Origin: Gracilariopsis chorda | Taxonomy: Eukaryota; Rhodophyta; Florideophyceae; Gracilariales; Gracilariaceae | DNA length: 64,000 bases | Direction: 5' to 3' | Assembly (NCBI GenBank): GCA_003194525.1 | Contig: NBIV01000188.1 | Coordinates: forward strand, 1 to 64,000 | In this document: positions 43,806-53,962 of the stretch, piece after piece | Numbering within the stretch: position 1 is the first letter of the stretch | Layout of the letters: the number at the start of each line of letters is the position of its first letter | Notes under the pieces: generated by a model | What the model was told of the DNA's origin: nothing | Database searches by the model: none | What the model saw: only the letters and a program-made list of their open reading frames with translations | Position numbers and translations under genes: made by a program

Positions 43806-44210
43806 GTGCCTTGAAATTAGCGTGTTGTTCTGGCGAATGAGCTTGTGTTCACGTTTTGAATATCAAGAAGGTTCCAACGAGTGTTCGTGAACTGTATGGA
43901 GCTTGCTTTCGTGTAAAAAAAAGAATGATTCGAGGTGAGCCATTGGAAGACTTGTCTGGTTCTTTCTCGTTCTGCTGCTTGGGAGGAGCAGTACGGCATA
44001 AATCGTTAGTACTACCAGTTAAAAGTCCTCAAAGCAGTTCGAGAAAGAAAGGTCGCTACTCAGCGTTCCACAATTGGATGCGAAGAATTGTTGGAAAGGA
44101 TGAGACTTTTCATCATTTGAAGTATTTTCTGCCGTTTCATTGCAAGCAAAAAATGTTTCTGCGCTTTCAAATTCATCCGAATCACTGGACTCCTCTAGTT
44201 GTTGGCAGAT

Positions 44211-44655
44211 TTAGTACAGGACGCGTTCCAAAGCCTTGTTCTGGTCCTTACAGCCATTGCGTTGCAAATATTGTACACGGCTGGCAGCGTTGTTGGTGAG
44301 GTCCTTGCGTTGCATGCAGTCGGCAATTACGTGTCCGAGTTTTCCACAATTCCAACAGTGAACGTTTCGTTGGTTTCTGGATTGACGAAAGGTTGCCTCG
44401 TTTGTGGAATGCGAGTGACGTACGTATCGGGATTGGCCAGCATAGAACGCTTCACTCGTGTCAGAGTTCTGAAAATCGTCGGTGGAAAGTGAATCCAACT
44501 GAAGGCTCTTTTGATCTCGCATGCGACCGATTTTCTCTTCTTGTTCCAGTTGACTTGCGGCTTCCAACTGACCGTAAAGTTCATGATAACTAATCAGTCC
44601 CACATTGGCTCTGCTGCAGTCATCTCGCGCCCAGGAATTACCAATTACAGAATGC
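44211..44655 (-). pseudogene. Copia gag C-terminal part with CCHC knuckle, truncated
   Basis: Readable from the copy B junction as VIGNSWARDDCSRANVGLIS then YHELYGQLEAASQLE, a polar linker, and the zinc knuckle CWNCGKLGHVIADC (CX2CX4HX4C) that binds element RNA. The N-terminal gag domain is missing because copy B is inserted here. Confidence 0.8.
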
Positions 44656-45613
44656 TGTAAGTGTAGTGCAAAACCCGGGAATGGATGACACTGAAGGATG
44701 TCCGGGTCCCTGCCCTCTTGCGAGGTAGACTCAGCGGTTGAGCCCTCCGTCTACCTAGGTGTCGGGTGTAAGACCGACGGTAGTTCGGAAATACCACGCG
44801 GGTGAAGAGGAACGGTAAAACCGGGAAATGGTGGAACACGCGTACGGTGGACCGGTGCGACCCCAGAAAAGGGGGCTATCCACAGACAGAACGGAACCAC
44901 CTGACGGGTCTTGCGGACAGCGGTAAACGACTCGACGGTGGGTGCAAAAGCAACAAGAAACAACAAAAGAATACCCAATACAGGGTCGATATCTGTAACA
45001 CGGAGAAAATAGAAGTAACACGACAATTAGTGAACACATTATATCTGCAGTCGTACCGAGCAGGTAGATAGTACAAACCGAATGCAGTGACTCTCCGGGT
45101 GGAGTAGTGCACGCTGCAAAGGCAATACAATCCAGAGTATAGTAAAATGGGTGCAATGTGGCACCCTGCCTTTGGAAATGACCCCTATGGGCTGGTTGGG
45201 TTGTTGGCACGACTGTGCAGGTCGTACACGTGGGCCTTGGCAAGCCCCAGTGGTTTTTTAATTTTTAACTATTAGTTTTAGAACCATAGGTAGTATAGGT
45301 AGTACACGTGGTGCACTGCGTTACAGTGCACTGCACCTGAGGTAGAGGAGCCTCGCAGCAGATACTTATGCTGCTTGAGCTGCGCCTCCCTCCTGAGGTA
45401 AAGTCAGAGACCCTCTTGAGTCTACCAGCCCTCCTTTGGTTGGTTTCACTCTAATTCCTTCAGGCTTCTACGTCGCTATTACGCCGCACGCCACCTCCTG
45501 TAGGCATGGCAGTTAGTATCGCCCGAGTGCGCCTTTCGTACCAGTGGTCTCGCCGGTGGCACAATTTCCTTTGGATTTCTCCGTGGGTAGCGCTCCGTGC
45601 TCGCTATCTTACA
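44656..45613 (+). repeat. 5' LTR of copy B (958 bp)
   Basis: It starts TGTAAG and ends CTTACA (6-bp terminal inverted repeat, TG...CA ends). The left junction interrupts copia gag coding sequence, and the right junction is followed by a 4-bp spacer and the primer-binding site. Inside is a perfect 8-bp stem hairpin GTGCACTG-CGTTA-CAGTGCAC (45311-45331) and TAGTATAGG/TAGTACACG 9-mers at 45291-45308. The partner LTR is outside the window, so the boundary rests on these local signals. Confidence 0.8.
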
Positions 45614-45617
45614 TTTT

Positions 45618-45635
45618 TGGTCTCCCGACCTAGAA
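45618..45635 (+). other. Primer-binding site of copy B
   Basis: TGGTCTCCCGACCTAGAA begins with TGG (pairs with tRNA CCA), 4 bp after the LTR end. Its complement fits a tRNA 3' end: T-stem strand CTAGG, acceptor strand TCGGGAG, discriminator A. The identical 18-mer is used by copy C (58304-58321, minus). It does not match the tRNA-Thr in this window. Confidence 0.75.
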
Positions 45636-45746
45636 CCATTGGATTCCGCACCGCTCACAGTTTGTGCACCATTGGAGTGACGAACTGCAGGAATCCTACC
45701 ATTGGAAGTTGACTACCGACGGACTGGTACTTGAAGCACCGCCATA

Positions 45747-47833
45747 ATGGATAACCAACCCCCCGTTCAGGAAGAACCCCGTACACCAGTGGCTCAACCA
45801 TTGGAAACTCCTCAGGCATCCACTACTGCCGCCGGATCCTCCGACGACAACTCGAGTGACCGCCGGAGCACCCACTCACAGCCACAGGTAAACCTCCTCA
45901 CACCAGTGGATAACCCAGATGATATCGCCCGTAACACCTCTTTGGCTGAGCGACTCCGTGGGAGGCTGGACGAGTACCACTCGCAATTCAATACACCCCA
46001 GGCAGGACCGCCGAATACCATTGGAGCTGTTACTACCAGTGGAATCGCTGACCTTCTATGGCCGAGGGTTCGCGAGATGCTCGAGGCCCGTTTGGAAACC
46101 CTTGTGGATCTCCGGGTGACAGTCGCCCTCGCGGAGCACGCAGACCAATTGGCTGAACGTGTACTTCCTCAGGTATTGGAGTCTGACTCCTTTGTGGACT
46201 TCCTCGCCATTGGTATTCGCCGTGAGGTGGAACGCCAGGTAGGCACAACGCCGCCCATCACGGGCGGAACTCAAAGTAACCCATTGGTATCCGTATGGCA
46301 ACCCCGTTCCGAGCCACCGGGAGCAGATGCTTTGCCAGCCCCTCGCCGGATTCAACCACAGGTGGACCAATCGGGCCCACGCCCAGGGATCAGAAAGGAT
46401 GCTCCTCGGCAAGAAAGCCTAATGGACGTGCAGCCCGTGAGGTACAACCGGGCCCAGCGCCCCGTCGACTCCATTGGTTTTGAGGCTGAATATGAAGAGC
46501 CACCATTGGATTCGAGCCGCGCTGACCGTAGGAAGAAGAGACGTAACCACAGGAAGAAGTCGAAGAACCAGAGGAAAAGCCGAAGGGACTCCAGCGGTAG
46601 CGAGTCTGATTCAGACTCGTCGAGTTCCAGTGACTCAGAGACGGATGAGGCAGCTGTTCGACGCCTCAAACCGTTGGCAACTACCAATGAACTCTTCAAG
46701 AAAGTATTGAATCACCGCACGTACCGTTTGGCTGATCGTTCCATTCGTTACACGACCTCGGTGGCAAAGAATGTCGCCAAGTGGGCCAAACGGATGCAGC
46801 TAACCATTACGGAGAAGTTCTCGGGCTCCGACCCAATTTCTATCCTACGGTTTCTGAGTCTGTTCCGCACGGTCTGCGACCAGAACGGTATCCACGAGGG
46901 TGCTGCTCTGTATCTTTTTCAGTTTCTCCTCCATGGGCAAGCGCACGACCATGTGGTTTCTAAGATTTCTGGGACTACTGACCCAGTGGATGCTACCGAC
47001 AGGGAGCTCCTAAGGTCTTACCCAGAGGTGGTGCATTACCTATTGGAAACATATGTGACGGACGACGTCATTATGGACGCCCATCAGGATGTGATCAACT
47101 TTAGGCAAAGTTCCAATATGGTCAAGAAGGACTTCGCCGATAACCTTTAGAGAAAAGCCCACACGTGCGGGAACGTGTTTTCCAAAGGTAGTTTGAAGCA
47201 GCATTTCATCGCTGGGTTGCTGCCTGCCATACGCACTCACGTTCGCAATCACCATATGGCTCATCAAGATATCTCCTATAGGCAATTGGTGAACTTCGCC
47301 GAAGGCTATGGCAAAACCTACAGGACATCCCGCCGGGCAACCGACCACGACCCCAGAGGAAGAGCGACTCCTGTCAGGAAATTATCTCATGCCAATATGG
47401 TCGAGAGCTCCGATGGAAGTACCTCAGAAATACTGAGGACAAGGGGAACATCCTCGCAGTTTCCTTTGGTTCAGTTCCTTCAGGTCCGCCGTCTATCCCG
47501 TCCACTGGTACTTGCACGACCACTCCTTCAGGTCAGCCCTCGCCAAGGTATTCGCTCAGTCAACCTCGTAGGGATACTTTTCAGGGCGCTCGTCAGGCTT
47601 GCTACATATGCTTGTCCATGGTTACACATTGTGACTGCATGAAGTTCTTACCTAAGGAAATGCAGGAGAAACTCCTTTCCTTAAGGAATGAGAACTACCA
47701 CGCTCGTCGTTCCGAAGGAATGTTCACCCGTCAGGCTCCGAGGTACACTTCATCCCCTGGTTCGTCCAGGTACGTTACACCAGTGGCTACGCCCTCCAGT
47801 GCTCCACAGGTCAACGTTGTCTCAATCCCGTAG
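45747..47833 (+). pseudogene. Copy B gag polyprotein (one stop, one frameshift)
   Basis: The first 467 codons are open (45747-47150): a Pro/Ser/Thr-rich N-terminus, a helical segment (LLWPRVREMLEARLETLVDL), a basic stretch (RRKKRRNHRKKSKNQRKSRR), an acidic Ser/Asp run, then the gag core (YRLADRSIRYTTSVAKNVAK, then FSGSDPISILRFLSLFR). TAG at 47148-47150 interrupts, but the same frame continues (FSKGSLKQHFIAGLLPAIRT) to 47642. A degenerate knuckle (CYICLSMVTHCDC) near 47600 spans a frame change into 47612-47833. It packages element RNA when intact; not functional here. Confidence 0.82.
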
Positions 47834-47989
47834 GATAATGGACGCCTGGAGATGCCAATGGATGCTCCAGAGGGAGCACCGACCACTGGTATTGAACCTG
47901 CCATTGGTGGAGAAACTATGTCGGAAAACGCCTAGAGGAGCGGTGCGAGGCGAACCGCCCCTCAGAGGATTCCCGCCTCACTGCCGAAG

Positions 47990-48709
47990 GTGATACGGTT
48001 TCCCCACAGGAATCTCGTTCTCCTTTGGGAACTCAACCGGAAAGCCCAACGGATGATGTCCTCATGGTGTGATGGAATGGAAACCGCTGGGGATACGCCA
48101 GTTTGTATCCTGCGGAAGGAGAATTATAAAGTACGACACACCGTTGGAATGACTGCCTCTAGGTCTCGGGTCGTCACAAGCGTCCTGGACACTGGGGCCG
48201 GTCCAAATTTGGTTTATCCGAAGGTTTTACCACCTGGTTGGGAGGATGCGGTGCAGGTACGGAAGACTCCTAAGGTTACAGATGCGTCGAAACGACCGAT
48301 GGACATTAAAGGAATCATTCCCCTTTGCGTACAGTTGGGTGACCTTGAGGTTCGCACTTGGTTCCTTATCTGTCCTACCTTAGGCACAGAATGTCTCCTA
48401 GGGACGTCTTTTATAGACCACTATGTCAAAGCGATCTATCGCGGCCTCCGGAAGGTGTCTTTCTACCGCACCCGTCCTGTGGCTATCATCGGTTCCAAAT
48501 CTGGTCCCGAGGCTAGCCCGCGTCGACCTCCACTGGCGCAGAATACCGTATCCAATAAGGTTCGGTTATCGAAAGCGATATCGATACCACCGATGACGCA
48601 GATTACCGCTCAGGTCACCTGCGAAACCGCTGGTCTCGTGACGCTGCAGAATCACCCTCGGACTATTGACCGCCATTTGTCCTTGATGGCCAACGGAATT
48701 ATGGACTGA
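47990..48709 (+). pseudogene. Copy B protease region
   Basis: VVTSVLDTGAGPNLVYPKVL contains the catalytic DTGA of a retropepsin, followed by ECLLGTSFIDHYVKAIY (the LGxxF flap-end motif). The segment ends at a TGA at 48707. The frame relation to the preceding gag is broken, as judged by the gap 47834-47989. Confidence 0.82.
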
Positions 48710-48967
48710 AGACCAATGGTACCCTTTCTGGTGCAGATAAGTAACTTTCGGGACCGCCCGGTACGTCTACCTAAAGGTACAATAATTGGGAAAGCGCTCC
48801 CAGCTCCAATGGCAATCATGGAAACCTCATGGGATGAACTCACCCCTACCTCGGACGAGGACGTCTAAAGTTGGGAGGGGGATGTAAACCTTGGGAAGGA
48901 ATTCGAATCCTATCGTCCTCAGGTTATAGAACTCCTCCGGGAATTCAAATCCATGTGATCTGGCCAA

Positions 48968-49431
48968 TTGGGCGAGATTCGTGCCACGAAGCACCGCATT
49001 GACCTTAAGGATGACGCCAAACCGGTGTTCCAACACCCGTATAGGACAGTCCTAAAGGGACGCGAAATCGTGGCGGAGCAGATGGCAAAGATGCGTAAAG
49101 CTAACGTCATCGAGCCAGCTCCGCTTCACGAATCCCAATGGGCAAGTCCCTTCGTACTTGCGGCGAAGAAGGATGGCTCTGTCAGGTTCTGCATTGACTA
49201 CCGAAGGTTAAACGCAATGAACAAATGGGACAGTTACCCGATACCTAGAATCGATGACTGCCTCGATTCCTTAGGTGAAGCAGCGGTATTCACAACGCTG
49301 GATGCCAATTGGGGCTATTGGCAGATACCATTGGATGACGACGCAAAGCCCCTGACCACGTTCACAACGCACGAGGGATTGTTCCGTTTTACACGGTGCC
49401 CTTTGGTTTAATGAACACACCCGCAACCTTC
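48968..49431 (+). pseudogene. Copy B reverse transcriptase, 5' half (split by copy C)
   Basis: Reads EIRATKHRIDLKDDAKPVF, ASPFVLAAKKDGSVRFCIDY with RRLNAM, FTTLDANWGYWQIPL and FRFTRCP. A one-base change near 49400 disrupts the frame at the PFGLMNTPATF motif. The coding sequence then stops at 49431 in the codon for the F of ATF, where the LTR of copy C begins. The other half resumes at 59150. Confidence 0.9.
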
Positions 49432-50256
49432 TGTTGTGCAACGCCCCAAAGGGGAGAAACACCGAAAGACGTTCGGGATCTTTCCTCCGTGGAGGTGAAC
49501 CCAGTTGGGTAGATCCCCTCTTGGGGTGGCACGGCGGAGCCTGTTTGTAAGACCGAGGCCACCCTTCGCGACTAGCGCAAGAGGGTTTAGGACAAGAATC
49601 GGTATCTGCGAGAGCGGGAATGCATCCTGGCCAGAGGTAGGTTTCCACGTAAGTGGGGGTGTGTGAGCGGATGCGCACACGACGGCCGCGGATAGCGGGA
49701 GGTGCTACCCTAAAAAGGGGAAAAGGAAGGGCGAAGAGGAGGAAGAGAGGACGAAATGAGTCGCGAGAGCGACGGGGGCGAACGGCGATGCCAGTAACAA
49801 TATCCCTATACAGGGCGAAATACCAATGCAATCGGAATAATATGACTCCCAGTGATGGGTCCCTTTAGATGTGCAAGGGGGTTAGATGTCGCGTGGTTCA
49901 CGGCGTTTCCCTCCAAAGAGGAGTAGAGCACGCTCGCAAGCGGTAACAACTAGAGCCAATTCCCCAGGTTGGGGTCCCTTGTTGGGGAAGGTTTACTGGT
50001 GCGACGGCAGTGCGCCGTCGCACTAAGTACTAGCTTCCCAGAAATGGGTGTGAAAATAATAAATAAAATCAACGAAAATACTCCACATTTCGTGGCAACA
50101 TCCACTACTGTGGCCAACCGCCAATTGACCCAAAACCGTGTCCCACGTGTTCATATCCACCGTTTTGGGGCGTAGTTCATATACACACTACAGAACCGAT
50201 AGTATCGGGAAAGCGTTCAAGTACCAAGAATCCCTCCCTGAGGGCGTTGCACTACA
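49432..50256 (-). repeat. 3' LTR of copy C (825 bp)
   Basis: On the element strand it begins TGTAGTGCAACGCCC and ends GGGGCGTTGCACAACA, with long terminal inverted repeats. It is nearly identical to 58325-59149. It is dense in short inverted repeats such as CCCC-TCTT-GGGG, GTCGC-GAGA-GCGAC, CCCCA-GGT-TGGGG, CCGATA-G-TATCGG and an 8-bp stem GCGACGGC/GCCGTCGC. Confidence 0.96.
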
Positions 50257-50270
50257 TATCCCCCCCCTAA
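50257..50270 (-). other. Polypurine tract of copy C
   Basis: On the element strand TTAGGGGGGGGATA directly precedes the 3' LTR. This is the primer for second-strand cDNA synthesis. Confidence 0.8.
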
Positions 50271-50475
50271 GACGGGAAAACGACCGTGGACGCGGAGGGT
50301 TCCCAGACGAAAATGGGTGATAAAAGGGCGTGCGCCGTCTGCGGTTCTTCTCTCCTGGCATAGCCAGCTATTGTAGTATTGTGTTGTGGGGAGCTAGCTG
50401 CTCCCTTGAATAAACTTTCCCGTTTAGAACGGTGATTCTCGTTTGAGTTCCCCGTCTCCGACGGACCTTGCTTTG

Positions 50476-50907
50476 TTATCCTTTCCTATCGCCCTCCGCT
50501 CGCGCGGCAATGTTACCCGACTTGGGCATTAACCAGCGTAGCTGGGGCTGCAGTTCCCGTTTGACGGTGGTATCGCAGGACCTGCGACCGTGGGAGGTGT
50601 TTGATTGGCTCCCACGTATCCCACTGGGGTCATACTCGTACCAGTGGACGCGGTATTGTAGAATACCATCCTGGTCCCAGGTGTGTCCGACAAGTCGGTC
50701 TACTACGAACTCTCGTTCGTAGACCTGCCGGCCGTGCCGGGTGGTGGTTGTATTCCCTTGTGAGGGTTGCCCACGGTGCGGTATAATGTCCCTTAGCAGG
50801 GTGTTCGGCGATAACTCCGGCGTTGCCACGCGCTGTGGTAGCGGCCGCTGCTCGTGCGGGAGGATATCCCTCAAGAGGGTGTTTGGAATCATGTTTTTCA
50901 CCGCCAA
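50476..50907 (-). pseudogene. Copy C chromodomain (frame-shifted)
   Basis: Reads YEREFVVDRLVGHTWDQDGI then LQYRVHWYEYDPSG, the first two-thirds of a chromodomain. The continuation WEPI..HLPRSQ is in the next frame, so one indel lies near 50615. Upstream the frame is repetitive (NTLLRDI twice, spaced 30 residues). Confidence 0.8.
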
Positions 50908-51343
50908 GTTATTCCCCAGAGGGGCGTCGTTGTTTCCGTCATCACGGTAGGCCGGGCGAACCGCCAGTCGGCGGGGACTTGATCTCCGCGAGTGCGGTCT
51001 TCTTCGCGAGCCGCGAGCTTGCGGGGTCTTTGCCGCGTATGCGGGAACGGCGTTTGCGACATCCTCTGTGGGGTCCCGTGTGACACGGTAAGTGGTAAGC
51101 GTTCCGCCTCCCCTGGAGGGTCACGAGCGTTCTCTGCCATACGTTCCGGCTGTGCCGTGGTGTCCCCGGCTACTGTGGGGTTGCCTAAGGCTAACTCCGG
51201 TACACCGTCATTGTGGTTAAAATTCCCCTTTGGGGGATGCCGGGCAGTTGCCGATGACACCCTTTTCAGGGGCCTTGCCGCTAAGCGCGGTGCACCGTCT
51301 CCATGAGAAGCGGCAGCGTCCGGTACGACCGGTTTCGAGCGTG

Positions 51344-53719
51344 TCATGGCGCGCGTTTTCCCGAGTTCCTCTGTTCTTCGCCGCAGCGTTGCGGAAGTTG
51401 GCTCATATTATTCCCCGGAGCGCGGGCTTCGATTCCGTCGACGACGGGTGGCGTTTCCGGCGCTTGCGCCCCAGGGCCTGAACCTTCGATTGCGGCTTGG
51501 CCGCCGTTTTCTCCAAGAGGGTTATGGGTATTTCCCAGCGGCGCTGGCGTATCTGGGCGCCTTTTCTCCGCGGGATGCAGGTCTGCTGGACCTAATTGGA
51601 CCGCTTCTGCGGGGCCTGCCGCCAATGGCGGCTTCGATGCATCGCTCTGCTCAGGGCATTGGGGGCCATCGTCACCATACTCCCGTATCGGGGATCCTTC
51701 CCTGACAGGGGTGTGCGGTAGTTGCGCAGCACTGCCTGAGAACGGGGGATTAGTGTCGTGTGACATACTCCGTGCTCCACGGTCAGTGTTCCGTATGTCA
51801 CGTGTTTCCCGTTGCGACGGCGATATCGTTCCTCGAAAACGAGTGTTCTCCTCCCCCTCCTTAGACGGAGCGGCGGGATAAGGGATAACATTCCCCGCCT
51901 GGCGGGTATAAATTCGCGCCAGGGGGGCGGGCGTGGTAGGGGCGGGCGTTGACAGGCCCGAATTACCCGGCTGAGCTGGTGAGTCCGACAGGGTCGGTAG
52001 GTCTGAGAGTCCCCGGCTGGGGTGTGGTAGTAACGTAGGCGTAGTACTCCCGGATGATTCCGTTGTTGCAGAGTCCGTAGAAACGGGGTTGCCTGGATCC
52101 AGGACTACCTCTGACGAGGGGGGAGAGGCAAGGACAACACGATCACGGGAAATCCGTTCCTGCGTTTCGCCCATCTCTACCACGACAGTGTCGGTGTTCA
52201 CAGAGATGACCTTGAATGGTCCATTCGCCACAGGCGAGAGTTTATGGCGCTTCTCCCGTTCCGGCTTGTAATACTCCTTCCTGATGAAGAAGTAGTTATT
52301 CGCCCGAATCGGGGACGGTTTCCCTCGCAAGCGAGCATCAAAATTCCGCTTGTAAGCGGCTTGGGCCCGTGCCATAGACTTCCGCGCATGGGGAACCAGC
52401 TTGGAAAGCCATTGCTTCCATCGCTGCCGGTAGATACCCACTGATGGGAAATTGTGCAAGGTAGCTTGGGGTTCCAGCGCCACAGGCGGGGGTGTTCTAG
52501 ATAGAACCAACTCGAATGGTGAAACTCCGGTAGTCCGGTGTACCTGCGTGTTGTACGCGTAGGTTAATGCATCAGCGTACATGTCCCAGTTCTTTGGGTG
52601 GTCTGCGACGTAGGAACGTAGCGCCACGAGTAACGTCCGGTTAAACCGTTCAACTTGCCCATTACACTGGGGGTGGTAGGTAGTCGTGAACAAGTTCTTG
52701 ACATCCAGGATGCGACAAACATCCTGGAAGAACTTGCTCGCCAACTGTTTCCCGTTATCGGAGAGAACCTCCACAGGGGGACCGTAGACAAAAATCCAGT
52801 GCGTCACCAGAGCCTGGGCCACCGTGAGAGCGGTTATCCTCCGAAGAGGGACACTCCGTACCAGCTTAGAAAAGCGGTCGGTAATGACAAGTAGAAACTT
52901 GTTTCCACGTTTCGTGGTGAGTAGTGGTCCGAGAATATCGATCGCGATAAACTCGAGCGGCGCCCTTGCGGGGAATAGTTTCATCTTCTTCGCATTTTTG
53001 CGGAGTTTCACGCGATTCTTCGCGCATTCGCTACAAAACCGCACGGTTGCGTAGCAATCCACCGCCATGGCGGGCCAATAGAAATCCCTTTGCAGGGTTA
53101 GGTAGAGTTTCCTCCCACCTGGGTGACCTCTAATGGGGGCGTAGTGTGATAGATGTAACATCTGCGACTGCAGAGAATGAGGTACCACAATCTGTGGGCG
53201 AGATTCGACCTTCCTTACGAGGTAGACTTTGTCGTTCACCCCGAAAGGGAGATCTTCACCACCGTTGATACGGGCACGAACCCTCTTACAGAATGGGTCG
53301 CCGAATTGTTCTCGGATCATTTCTTCCGGTGATACCGGTACAAAGTTTCTCGGTAACGGGTTCTCAGATTCATCTCGCGATGCGAGTCGTTCGTCAAAGT
53401 CAGCATCCTCGTCCCAGTTTTCTGGCCCAGCCTCGACGGCACATTCCGGATCATCCGGGTCTATGGCCATGAAACATGGGACTTCATCATCCTCCGTTGG
53501 GAGTGCTTCCCCACTTGTGGGTAAACGCGACAGAGCGTCGGCTTGGGTGTTCTGCGCGCCCTTTTTATAAATGACTTGAAAGTCATATTCCGCGACGCGG
53601 AGCCTCCAGCGCATGAGGCGTCCCGACGGGTCGGAGATATTCATTAACCACCTCAATGAGGAATGATCCGTGTACACGGTGAAGTGAACTCCCATAAGGT
53701 AGGGGCGCAGAGTGGTCAT
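51344..53719 (-). pseudogene. Copy C RNase H end and integrase (791-codon open segment)
   Basis: It opens in RNase H (YTDHSSLRWLM, ADALSRLPTSG), then the HHCC zinc module (HYAPIRGHPGG, CSECAKN), the DDE core (AIDILGPL, LSDNGKQLASKFFQ, NGQVERFNR) and a Pro/Ser-rich tail to the TGA at 51344. The first RNase H residues are upstream, separated by TAG codons at 53963 and about 53791 (the latter in place of Trp in GYWSHS). The region coding KFFQDVCRILDVKNL forms a near-perfect long hairpin at DNA level (52691-52736). Confidence 0.92.
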
Positions 53720-53962
53720 CGCCCATACGACGGCGAGGCGCTCTTTCTCCGATACGGAGTAGTTCCGCTCATGAACATTGAGCGAGTGCGACTAATAACC
53801 AATTGGGTGTCGTTCCCTCTCGGGGGTAGTTTGAAAAAGAGCACACCCGACTTGGTAGTCGTTCGAGTCCGTATCTACGGAGTATGGCAACCCAAGTTTT
53901 GGGAGATGTAGGATTGGTGCTGATGTGACAGCCTTCTCCAAGGAGTTAAAGGCTTCCGATTG

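Larger units (their letters stand above)
40550..44655 (-). mobile_element. Ty1/copia retrotransposon, decayed, 5' part cut off by copy B
   Basis: On the minus strand the order is gag zinc knuckle, protease, integrase, RT, RNase H. Integrase before RT is diagnostic of Ty1/copia. The element is AT-richer than the chromoviruses and full of stops. Gag coding sequence is readable right up to 44655, where the copy B LTR begins, so the gag N-terminus and 5' LTR should lie beyond copy B (outside the window). At the other end, a GA/GGATGG-rich tract (40754-40772) followed by an LTR-like TATA box marks the start of the 3' LTR; its far end was not determined, so 40550 is approximate. Confidence 0.82.

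Noticed and set aside
49271-49831. Minus ORF across the copy C LTR, repeated at 58002-58724
   Set aside because: The duplicate exists because the LTR is duplicated. It spans the LTR edge into different flanks and has no domain.
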